Shown piece after piece: positions 1 to 7,820 of a DNA stretch of 28,953 nt. Location of the stretch: contig PWPZ01000025.1 of NCBI GenBank assembly GCA_003556985.1, forward strand, positions 1 to 28,953, in the 5' to 3' direction. This DNA comes from Bacteroidota bacterium. GTDB taxonomy: Bacteria > Bacteroidota > Bacteroidia > Bacteroidales > PUMT01. The first letter of the stretch is position 1. Every line of letters begins with the position of its first letter. The notes beneath the pieces are model-generated. The model saw only the letters and a program-made list of their open reading frames with translations. It made no database searches and had not been told where the DNA came from. The position numbers and the translations under genes were made by a program.

Positions 1-1172
1 ACTGGAACGGAAAGGATTTTTCAATCATAGATACCGGAGGGTACATTACCAGTTCAGATGATGTTTTTGAGGGCGAGATCCGTCGGCAGGTGATACTTGC
101 TATAGAAGAGGCCGATTCGGTTCTGTTTGTGGTTGATGTTATGAGCGGAATAACCGATCTGGATGAAAAAATTGCTGCCCTGCTGAGAAAAAGCCAAAAA
201 AGATCAATGGTGGTTGTGAATAAGGTTGACAATTCGGAAAGATATTTTGAAGCCAGCGTTTTTTACGGACTCGGACTTGGGGAAATATATACTGTTTCCG
301 CCATTAACGGATCGGGAACAGGGGAGCTGCTGGATGATCTGGTACGAGAAATACCTGTTCCGGAGGAATCCGGTGCCGATATTGATATTCCGAAATTTGC
401 CGTGGTGGGAAGGCCTAACGTGGGCAAGTCATCCCTTGCAAATGCCTTGCTGGGTGAGGAACGTAACATTGTAACGCCCATTGCCGGCACTACCAGGGAC
501 TCCATCCATACCCACTATAAGAAGTTCGGCAATGAATTCCTGCTTATAGATACGGCAGGATTGCGTAAAAAGGGTAAAGCGATGGAGAATGTCGAATTCT
601 ATTCAATTATGAGGTCGGTCAGAGCCATTGAGTATTCTGACGTGTGCCTTGTAATGATTGATGCAACCCGGGGCGTTGAGGGGCAGGATGTAAATATTTT
701 CAATCTTGCTGTGAGAAACAAGAAGGGAGTTGTGATTCTGGTGAATAAATGGGATCTTGTTGAGAAAGAGACCGGCTCGGTGAAAGAGTTTGAACGGGCT
801 ATTAAAGAGAGAATAGCACCGTTTGAGGATGTGCCTGTAATATTTGTCTCGGCAATTACAAAGCAGCGCATACATAAAGCCCTGGAAACTGCGGTTGAAG
901 TGTACAAACGACGTAAACAGAAGATTACCACTTCCCGGCTTAACGAGATTATCAGGGAGGCTGTCGACAAGTTCCATCCGCCCGCCGTTAAAGGAAAATA
1001 CATCAAGATAAACTATGTTACCCAGTTGCCGGTCCCTACACCTGCATTTGCTTTTTTCTGCAATCTTCCCCAGTATATAAGAGATCCATACAAAAGATAT
1101 CTGGAGAACAGGTTAAGGGAAAACTTCAACTTTACGGGCGTTCCGCTGGAGCTGTTTTTCCGGAAAAAGTAA
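1..1172 (+). CDS. der: Ribosome biogenesis GTPase Der (EngA), 5' end outside window
   Basis: Der is a double GTPase that binds the 50S ribosomal subunit during assembly. The frame is open from base 3, giving 389 visible residues; the family is about 435-440 long, so roughly 50 N-terminal residues, including the first P-loop, lie upstream. The first G domain shows its G3 motif DTGGYI (visible residue ~10) and G4 motif NKVD (~70). The second G domain is complete: P-loop GRPNVGKSS (136-144), DTAG (~183) and NKWD (~247). The last ~90 residues are the KH-like domain, ending PLELFFRKK. A GTG at 90 lies inside the first G domain and is not the true start. The gene stops 10 bp from the stop of the convergent phosphatase gene, with no terminator hairpin between them. 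Confidence 0.97.
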   Translation, partial: WNGKDFSIIDTGGYITSSDDVFEGEIRRQVILAIEEADSVLFVVDVMSGITDLDEKIAALLRKSQKRSMVVVNKVDNSERYFEASVFYGLGLGEIYTVSAINGSGTGELLDDLVREIPVPEESGADIDIPKFAVVGRPNVGKSSLANALLGEERNIVTPIAGTTRDSIHTHYKKFGNEFLLIDTAGLRKKGKAMENVEFYSIMRSVRAIEYSDVCLVMIDATRGVEGQDVNIFNLAVRNKKGVVILVNKWDLVEKETGSVKEFERAIKERIAPFEDVPVIFVSAITKQRIHKALETAVEVYKRRKQKITTSRLNEIIREAVDKFHPPAVKGKYIKINYVTQLPVPTPAFAFFCNLPQYIRDPYKRYLENRLRENFNFTGVPLELFFRKK

Positions 1173-1182
1173 TACCCAAATG

Positions 1183-4100
1183 TTAAACCTGGATCCCCAT
1201 GAACAGAACATCGTCTACCTGCTCGTGGTCTCCTTTCCAGAGGTTAAAGTTATTGCTTACATGTTCATATTGCTCTTGCATTGGCCGGGTGCAGATATCG
1301 GTCAGCAAATTTTTAAGCCGGACCATCTTGAATTTCTTGCCCAGCGGTCCCCCGAACTGATCAGGATAGCCGTCTGAGAACAGGTAAATGATGTCGCCGG
1401 GCTGCAGCTGATAAGCCCTGTTCTCAAAAGCTTTTTCATGGGTGGCATACCCCCCGATCGAATTACGGCTTCCTCTTATGTACAGGAGCTCGTTTTTGTG
1501 GTGCATCATTATAGGGCGCATTGCCGAGGCAAACCGGAGATATCTCTTTTTGATATCGAATTCGCAGACTGTAATATCCATGCCATCGGTCGATTTATTG
1601 GAAGAGTCGACATTCTGGTTCAGGGTACTTGTGATTTCCCTGTCGAGGGTTTCAAGAACTTCCGAGGGCGAGTTTATATCGGGCCGCATGCAGATATCCT
1701 TGATCAGCGTGGTGCCGATCATCGACATGAATGCCCCGGGAACACCATGTCCGGTAGAATCGGCACATACGATAAGGAATTTGGATTCATTCACCCGGTC
1801 AAACCAGTAGAAATCTCCGCTCACAATATCTCTTGGCTGATAAAATACAAAAGACTCGGCAAAATTTTCCCGGATCCTGGTAACAGGAGGCAATATGCTT
1901 ACCTGTATTCTCTGGGCATAATTTATACTGTCGGTTATGTCTCTGTTTTTATGCTCTATTTCACGCTTTTGTTCGATTACTTCTTTGGTCCTTATGGCCA
2001 GCTCCCTTTCGATGCGTTCCTTTTCCATTCTCAGGTTTCTTTCCCTTATCTTGAAGGTAAGAAAAAGTATCAGTCCTGCTGCCGCTACTACTGCAAGGTA
2101 GAAATACCATTTTCTCCAGATGGGAGTGTCGACTGAAATGGATAGTGAAGCAGGCGATTCGCTAACCACTCCTTCTGCATTGTAGGCGCGGACAAGGAAT
2201 TCGAAATCGCCGTAGTCGATCCTGGAGTAATAGGCGAACCTCTGATCTGAAATATCCGACCAGTCAAGGTCGTACCCCTCAAGTTTATACTGGTACCTGA
2301 CTTTCTCGGGCGCCGAATAGCTGAGGCCAGTAAATTCGATCCGGAGCTTGTAGCTTCCGTAAGGGAGTGTCACATTACCTGTAAAATCGTGTTCCTCATC
2401 CGATATCAGCAGGGAGGTGATGTTGATTAACGGCGGATGATGACTGCTTTTTGCCATCGAAGGGTCATATGACACCAGTCCCCCGCCGGTACCAAAAAGC
2501 AGGGTGCCGTCATGTGTTATGTGAGTCGCATTGGGATTAAAATCCCCTCTGATGCCGCTTTCTGTTCCATAGGTCCGTACGGAAAAGTTTTCCGGGTTCA
2601 CCCTGCTGACCCCAAGCTTATGTCCCACCCAGATATTCCCCTCGTTATCGGTTAGCAGACTGTAACAGAAATTTGAATGGAGTCCGTCTTCGGTTGTAAT
2701 CTGGACAATACTGTCGGCTGTTGCCATGAGAATTCCGTTGCCGCTTGTTGTTGCCATCCACAGCCGGCCAATATTATCGTGCGTTATTGCCGAAAATTCA
2801 AGCTCGGTCTGGGCTATTCTTATATCGCGTGTATTCCTTATGTCTACAAGCCTGTTGCTTCTGGTGGCAACCCAGGTTATTCCGTTCTGATCGGTATGGA
2901 TGCCCCGGATATAATTATGCGGAAGTCCTTCATTGGTGCTATATCTATTACTCTCACCTGTTTCGGGGTTGAACTCAAAAACACCACCGTTTGTTGCCGC
3001 CATTAGAAAACCGTCGCTGCAGATAAGATCATTTATTGAGTTCTCCGTCGAATTGGCCGAAACATGAAAGGCTTCTGCCCTCTGGCTCCCCTTCTCCAGT
3101 CTGTAGATGCCACTGGTCCCCGTTCCGATCCATAGATCCCCCCGGCTGCATGCTGCAAGCGAGGTTACCCTGTCAAACGGGAGTCCACGCTGAGTGCCGA
3201 AAAACAAGGTATTGGTCTTATCATTGAGCGAAATCCTTAGCAAACCGCTTTCGCCTCCCAGCCAGATAAAACTTTCATCTGAAAAGACGGCAAACACATT
3301 TCTGCCGAAAGGCTCATCGAACGACCTGTAAAAGCTGAAGGACTCGTCAGAAAGGATGGAAAGTCCGTTAAAAGTGTAAAACCAGTAATTCCTTTCAATA
3401 TCCTGGTATACACCGTGAACGAAATTAGCAGCCAGACCGTTGGCCATTGAAAAGTTTTGTATATTCCCGGAATAATCCTGCCTGAAAAAACCAGTGATCT
3501 TGTAAACCCCGCGCCCCCAGGTGCTTACCCAGAGATTTTCCTGGTGGTCCAGCAAAACCGATTGCACTCTGGCATTCCCGAACCCGTATCTTGCTCCTTC
3601 GTTGGTAACCGTATATTGCCCGTCAGTGCCAGGAACCAGATAAAAAAGTCCCCTGTCCCTTGTTCCCACGAAAATCCCCTTATCGCCGAATGTATTAATA
3701 CTTTCAATGGTGGTTGCAGGAACACCGGGGATTTGTTCTATTAATTCGGGTTCCCTTCCCGTGCCCCATGTTAATCTGTAGAGTCCGTCAAATGAGCCGG
3801 CAAGAAGTTCATTTTCATTCGCAAGCGCGATGGAGGTTATGGGAATTGAACCCAGGCTCTCCATGTAATGAGAAAGGTTCAGGTCTCTGTCGGCTACAAG
3901 TATTCCGTGTTGCTGGGAGGCGATGATTATATTCCCTTTAGAATCTTCTGCCATTCCGGTGATCCTGGTTGCAATGCCTTTGTTGTCTATAACCCTTATT
4001 CTGTTGTTTTCAAGAAGCGATATACTGCCGTTGTTATGTCCGAACCAGATCCTTCCCCTGGAATCATGGAGACTGATATTCACAAAATCGGAGGGCAGCG

Positions 4101-4335
4101 AATCTCCGGTCGGATTGGTTTCAAACTGAAAGCCGTTGAACCGGGCAAGGTCAGTTCCCGTTCCGATCCATATAAATCCTGATGCATCCTGGTTAACGGT
4201 ATATATGTAGCCGTGAGGGACACCCTCTTCTATGCCGTAGTTGCGAAACGGGTATTGCTGCGATTGTAATGATAATGCTGTCAGAATTATGAAAAAAGCA
4301 AAAATGCTTGTTGTCCTGGCTAATAGTCGGGGCAT
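1183..4335 (-). CDS. Membrane sensor: 14-blade propeller, Y_Y_Y domain and SpoIIE/PP2C phosphatase
   Basis: A predicted inner-membrane sensor that turns a periplasmic signal into Ser/Thr dephosphorylation. The chosen start gives 1050 residues. In order: signal peptide (1-25); about 14 propeller repeats with motifs such as GFIWIGT and GNIWVGH (to ~640), as in hybrid two-component sensors; a Y_Y_Y domain (~655-735) with YQYKLEGYDLDW; one membrane helix (~742-764, AVVAAAGLILFLTF); a charged coiled coil; the linker INYAQRIQVSILPP; and a PP2C/SpoIIE domain (~825-1050) with VSGDFYW, DSTGHGVPGAFMS (~859), LFSDGYPDQFGG and DDVLFMGI, which hold the metal-binding acidic residues. An in-frame ATG at 4407 would add 24 residues before the signal peptide and overlap the upstream gene, so 4335 (25 bp gap) is preferred. 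The target, presumably an anti-sigma antagonist or similar phosphoprotein, is not in the window. Confidence 0.9.
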   Translation of the reverse strand: MPRLLARTTSIFAFFIILTALSLQSQQYPFRNYGIEEGVPHGYIYTVNQDASGFIWIGTGTDLARFNGFQFETNPTGDSLPSDFVNISLHDSRGRIWFGHNNGSISLLENNRIRVIDNKGIATRITGMAEDSKGNIIIASQQHGILVADRDLNLSHYMESLGSIPITSIALANENELLAGSFDGLYRLTWGTGREPELIEQIPGVPATTIESINTFGDKGIFVGTRDRGLFYLVPGTDGQYTVTNEGARYGFGNARVQSVLLDHQENLWVSTWGRGVYKITGFFRQDYSGNIQNFSMANGLAANFVHGVYQDIERNYWFYTFNGLSILSDESFSFYRSFDEPFGRNVFAVFSDESFIWLGGESGLLRISLNDKTNTLFFGTQRGLPFDRVTSLAACSRGDLWIGTGTSGIYRLEKGSQRAEAFHVSANSTENSINDLICSDGFLMAATNGGVFEFNPETGESNRYSTNEGLPHNYIRGIHTDQNGITWVATRSNRLVDIRNTRDIRIAQTELEFSAITHDNIGRLWMATTSGNGILMATADSIVQITTEDGLHSNFCYSLLTDNEGNIWVGHKLGVSRVNPENFSVRTYGTESGIRGDFNPNATHITHDGTLLFGTGGGLVSYDPSMAKSSHHPPLINITSLLISDEEHDFTGNVTLPYGSYKLRIEFTGLSYSAPEKVRYQYKLEGYDLDWSDISDQRFAYYSRIDYGDFEFLVRAYNAEGVVSESPASLSISVDTPIWRKWYFYLAVVAAAGLILFLTFKIRERNLRMEKERIERELAIRTKEVIEQKREIEHKNRDITDSINYAQRIQVSILPPVTRIRENFAESFVFYQPRDIVSGDFYWFDRVNESKFLIVCADSTGHGVPGAFMSMIGTTLIKDICMRPDINSPSEVLETLDREITSTLNQNVDSSNKSTDGMDITVCEFDIKKRYLRFASAMRPIMMHHKNELLYIRGSRNSIGGYATHEKAFENRAYQLQPGDIIYLFSDGYPDQFGGPLGKKFKMVRLKNLLTDICTRPMQEQYEHVSNNFNLWKGDHEQVDDVLFMGIQV

Positions 4336-4360
4336 TGTTTTATCTGGATTTACGGTATAT

Positions 4361-5332
4361 TCAATTTCTTGGCCTGACGCCGATACTGTACTGGTACTGG
4401 GGCACACCTCCTATAGGTATAACGTAGAATGGCATGGTCTCGTCGTACTGGTTGCGTATATTGATCACCACGTTATTGTTCCTGATAACCGGACTGGCCT
4501 GTTTGTGGAACTGGATGTGCAGGGAAGTATTGTGTTCTTCGGGAAATATTGCGAACTCATCTTCTTCCCAGTCATCATCGCCTGAAACGGTAAGCAGCTG
4601 GCCCTGCCTGGCAACCGACACAAGTCTTATGATACCGTCATAATCCCAGTCGAAATTCGATATTTTCACCGAAACGGTATGTTCGTCGATGTATGGATAA
4701 ATGCTCGACACCTGCCGGGGATCGTCCCATAACCTGAACGTATATTCATAGGCAAAGGCGTTGCCTCCCTCCACGGCGATATTCTGATCGGGCTCGGTGC
4801 TGAGAAAATAGCGGTAGAGATTGCCGTCATTGCCCTCTATTCCTTCTGCAATGATCTTGAACACGTAGCCACCCAGGTGCTCCTGGAGCTCGCCTTCGGT
4901 GGGACTGAACGGACCGAAGGTGTACCATTTGTTGTCCCATTCCGGTTCATTGCCGAAAGTGCGGGATGCCAGGAGGTTGCCGCTACGGTAATTTCCTACA
5001 GGATCAACTTCCCGTGCATCGGGATCAGAATGGGCGCCCTTGCCGCCATATACCGAGAAATTTGTTTTACTATTCCAGTACCCGTTAATCTCATCGATTT
5101 CGCCCCCGGTGTCAGGGTCAAAAACCCTTATGTATACGGGTTGTGTATGCGACTCGGGAACCAGGAAAAAGAAAGCCTGGCTGAAATCGTCGTCTCCCCA
5201 TGATGTGCAGGCGTCGGGGCCGAAGGTTACCAGAAAGGGAATATTTTCATCTTCGGCAGGCACCGGCTGGGAGAATCCGTTGAAAAAAAAACAGGTAAGC
5301 ACCAGTATAAATAATAAATGCAATTTTTTCAT
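4361..5332 (-). CDS. Secreted protein of unknown function, 323 residues
   Basis: I do not recognise a family. The N-terminus is a clear signal peptide (MKKLHLLFILVLTCFFFNGF then SQ), so the protein is exported. The mature part is acidic, rich in aromatic residues and Gly/Asp, and looks all-beta; notable stretches are VTFGPDACTSWGDDDF near the N-terminus and VYIRVFDPDTGGEID. There are no membrane helices after the signal and no C-terminal sorting domain. It sits between the PD40-PKD gene (145 bp upstream) and the propeller-phosphatase gene (25 bp downstream), so it is probably co-transcribed with the phosphatase. A periplasmic or surface partner, perhaps a ligand-binding accessory of that sensor, is inference only. 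The signal-peptide codons include a run of nine T on the coding strand. Confidence 0.75.
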   Translation of the reverse strand: MKKLHLLFILVLTCFFFNGFSQPVPAEDENIPFLVTFGPDACTSWGDDDFSQAFFFLVPESHTQPVYIRVFDPDTGGEIDEINGYWNSKTNFSVYGGKGAHSDPDAREVDPVGNYRSGNLLASRTFGNEPEWDNKWYTFGPFSPTEGELQEHLGGYVFKIIAEGIEGNDGNLYRYFLSTEPDQNIAVEGGNAFAYEYTFRLWDDPRQVSSIYPYIDEHTVSVKISNFDWDYDGIIRLVSVARQGQLLTVSGDDDWEEDEFAIFPEEHNTSLHIQFHKQASPVIRNNNVVINIRNQYDETMPFYVIPIGGVPQYQYSIGVRPRN

Positions 5333-5433
5333 AAAAGTAATTACTAAATACAGGTTTTGTATACGGAAAAAAGTACAAAACAGTTTCTTTTTTTGATTAA
5401 TCCATCAAAATAACCGGCGGATGAAAGCAGGCG

Positions 5434-5461
5434 CTTGATGTAATGAATTTATGTCATCAAG
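5434..5461 (-). terminator. Possible hairpin after the PD40-PKD gene
   Basis: CTTGATG and CATCAAG (7 perfect pairs, 14-nt loop) lie 16 bp beyond the PD40-PKD stop codon on the minus strand. There is no T-tract, so it is at best an attenuating structure between that operon and the next gene. Confidence 0.3.
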
Positions 5462-5477
5462 AATGCCCGGGAATAGG

Positions 5478-6896
5478 TTAATCAGGGACATCTTCATCTT
5501 CTGTGACAACAATAAATTTATACACGCAGGCTTTCTGCTGATCCGTCGGGGAACTAATGACGGGAAGCACTCCCAGTCTTACCTGGTATATACCGGGCGA
5601 AGAATAATAATGACTGATTGTTTCGCCCTCGTATTGTACTCCGTCGCCGGTTTCCCAGAAATAATCCCCTCCCTCAAAATTAGGCAGGTAGGTTTCTGAA
5701 GCATCGAATACTACAGCATTACCGGCTTTAACAGTATCGGGGGAGGTTATATAGGGCTGTTCGATCCTATCGATCGTAAAGGGAAACCAGGCAACATTGT
5801 ATTGCATTTCACCGGTAACCATGTCAATCACATCCAGGCGCACCGTGTAATTACCTGTGCCTTCAAAGCAGTGGTCCGCTTCAAGTCCCCTGATGCGGGT
5901 GCCATCTCCCATATCCCATTCGAAATAGAGAAGGGTGGTATCAATTTCGGCAGCACTTTCTTCGAAAAAGACATAGCATAAAACAGGATCTCTTATGCTG
6001 TCACATTCTGCAAACACCGGAAAGGTTGACCGGAAAGAATAAATATTATCGGTTCCTTCCCTGCCGGAGGAAAAATAGCCCGTTTTCAGATCCCGGTCGG
6101 CTATGAAGCCAAAGTCATCTGACTCCGATATCAGGGGCTCGGGGAGCCTTACAGGTCGCCTCCATTCATCGTCACTTTTTTTGCTGTAATGAAGATCAAG
6201 GCTTCCGTTAGTACTGTTGCGGGAAGAGAAATACAGCCGTCCGCCGGGATGAATATAGGGAAAAACCTCATCTAATTCTGAGTTTACCGTTGGTCCGAGG
6301 TTTTCCGGCTGAGACCAGTCCGATCCGTCGTAACGGGAAACATACAGATCCATACCCCCGTATCCGCCTGGCATATCACTTGCAAAATAAAGCACTTTTC
6401 CGTCTTCACTGATACTGGGGTGGGTAACATTATAATCATTGCCGTTATGAGGGAAAGGCCTTATATTGACCCATTCTCCGGAAGAGTTATCGGCAATGAA
6501 GATCCCCAGATTTGAAAGCTCATTTCGTTTGCCGGGGATGTTCCTTGTGAAAAATATGAGTGAACCGCCGGCTGAAAAGCTGACAGGTCCGTCGTGATAG
6601 TTGCTGCTTAGATTTTTGGAAAACATTCCGGGATTTCTCCAGTTGCCGGGCGACCTTTGATCGGTGTAATAGATATTGAACAGATTTTCCCCTTCAGTGG
6701 TCAGTCTTGATATGAGAAATCCCTCACTCTTGTTGGTGGTAAATACAATTCCCTGGTTATAATATGATGGTGCAAATTCATCATGGTTATTGCTTGTAAA
6801 AGGCAGCCGGCTTATTTCATAAAAACTTTCTCTCTGGGCAGGTAACCTGGAAAAGGTTATCAACAGCAATACCGGTATGAGATAAAATATTTTCAT
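5478..6896 (-). CDS. PD40 beta-propeller and PKD-domain exported protein (T9SS-associated type)
   Basis: A 472-residue exported protein with signal peptide MKIFYLIPVLLLITFSRLPA. Residues ~25-290 form a PD40/WD40-like propeller (GKVLYFASDMPGGYGGMDLY, GRLYFSSRNSTNGSLDLHYS and similar repeats). Two PKD-like domains follow, one starting near 298 (FEWDMGDGTRIRG) and one near 381 (YFWETGDGVQYEG). Proteins that join PD40 repeats with an OmpA-like peptidoglycan-binding domain, such as PorE, are T9SS parts; this one has no OmpA domain and ends in an acidic tail EDEDVPD. Its start is 2 bp from the stop of the PorP-like gene, so the two are translationally linked. A periplasmic or surface role supporting the adhesin/PorP pair is inferred from the operon. 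The same-strand gene downstream begins after a 145-bp gap. Confidence 0.85.
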   Translation of the reverse strand: MKIFYLIPVLLLITFSRLPAQRESFYEISRLPFTSNNHDEFAPSYYNQGIVFTTNKSEGFLISRLTTEGENLFNIYYTDQRSPGNWRNPGMFSKNLSSNYHDGPVSFSAGGSLIFFTRNIPGKRNELSNLGIFIADNSSGEWVNIRPFPHNGNDYNVTHPSISEDGKVLYFASDMPGGYGGMDLYVSRYDGSDWSQPENLGPTVNSELDEVFPYIHPGGRLYFSSRNSTNGSLDLHYSKKSDDEWRRPVRLPEPLISESDDFGFIADRDLKTGYFSSGREGTDNIYSFRSTFPVFAECDSIRDPVLCYVFFEESAAEIDTTLLYFEWDMGDGTRIRGLEADHCFEGTGNYTVRLDVIDMVTGEMQYNVAWFPFTIDRIEQPYITSPDTVKAGNAVVFDASETYLPNFEGGDYFWETGDGVQYEGETISHYYSSPGIYQVRLGVLPVISSPTDQQKACVYKFIVVTEDEDVPD

Positions 6897-6898
6897 TA

Positions 6899-7810
6899 TT
6901 AAAAGTATCGCGGATTTTCTGCATTCACCCTGTATATAAAATCGTATATCAGGACAATCTCGTGTGAGCCGTTATTGAATCTGTTGAGATGACCAACTGA
7001 ATGGTCGTATGTGTAACCTAATCTGAGCTGATCGCTTATCTGTAATTTTATGAGTCCGATAAAGGTGTTTTCCATTCGGTAGGATGCTCCCAGCCAGATC
7101 AGATCGCTCAGGATGACCGAAATGTTTGCGTCAATCTGAACGGGGTTAAGCGGACTGTATTTTAATAGCAAGCTTGGCTTGAACTTTACTGCTCCGCTCC
7201 CTGCCAGTAGTCCCCCGCTGACCAGGTAATTGTAATTATTCATGTTATGATATGAAACGGCGGTGCCGTTTTTTGTGCTGTCGCTGAGAAAAAAGGGTAC
7301 AGAGGCGCCCAGGAAATAACGGTTTGAATAATAGTAGGCACCAAAGCCAAAATTTGGCAGCATATCACTTGTGCCGGAACCGGAGAAAACAATATCACCG
7401 GGATCGTGGAGGGAGAGGCCACTCCAGTTGGCACTCCTGTTTATCCCACCCGCCTTGAGTCCAAGGGAAAGTTTTCCTTTTCCTACCTGCATCCGGTAAG
7501 CATAATTAATATAAAGGCTTGTGTTATTTCTTACATCAATCTTTTCATTGTGTAAAAAGACTCCCAGGGCAATTTTTTCATTATTCAGGGGCGTATGGGC
7601 GCTAAGTGTTTGGGAGACGGGTGCGCCGTCGAAGCCTACCCACTGATTCCTGTAGCCAAGGGTAATATTGAGAACGTCGCGGCTGCCTGCATAGGCAGGA
7701 TTAAGGGCAAGCCCATTCAGCATATACTGGCTGTAGACGGGAAAAAGGTGCTGTGAGCCGGCTTCGGCTGAAAACAGTGCCAATAACGATATTATCAGTA
7801 GTTTTCTCAA
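6899..7810 (-). CDS. PorP/SprF family type IX secretion outer-membrane protein
   Basis: Members of this family are outer-membrane beta-barrels. SprF is needed for secretion of the adhesin SprB, and relatives usually sit beside genes for type B sorting-domain proteins. The 303-residue product has a signal peptide (MRKLLIISLLALFSAEAGS) and the diagnostic opening QHLFPVYSQYMLNGLALNPA then YAGSRD with the GYRNQW motif; length and the beta-strand pattern to the C-terminus (HEIVLIYDFIYR) fit the family. It lies 10 bp after the large sorting-domain protein and 2 bp before the PD40-PKD gene, so its likely job is translocation or anchoring of that large protein. It is a paralogous, substrate-specific family member rather than clearly the core PorP, because no porKLMN genes are present. 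Confidence 0.93.
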   Translation of the reverse strand: MRKLLIISLLALFSAEAGSQHLFPVYSQYMLNGLALNPAYAGSRDVLNITLGYRNQWVGFDGAPVSQTLSAHTPLNNEKIALGVFLHNEKIDVRNNTSLYINYAYRMQVGKGKLSLGLKAGGINRSANWSGLSLHDPGDIVFSGSGTSDMLPNFGFGAYYYSNRYFLGASVPFFLSDSTKNGTAVSYHNMNNYNYLVSGGLLAGSGAVKFKPSLLLKYSPLNPVQIDANISVILSDLIWLGASYRMENTFIGLIKLQISDQLRLGYTYDHSVGHLNRFNNGSHEIVLIYDFIYRVNAENPRYF

Positions 7811-7820
7811 AATTTCCCGG

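Noticed and set aside
1438..2136. Long + strand open frame (232 codons) opposite the sensor-phosphatase gene
   Set aside because: It is antisense to the helix and PP2C part of a clearly recognised protein, and its translation has no family features; it is a shadow of the real gene.
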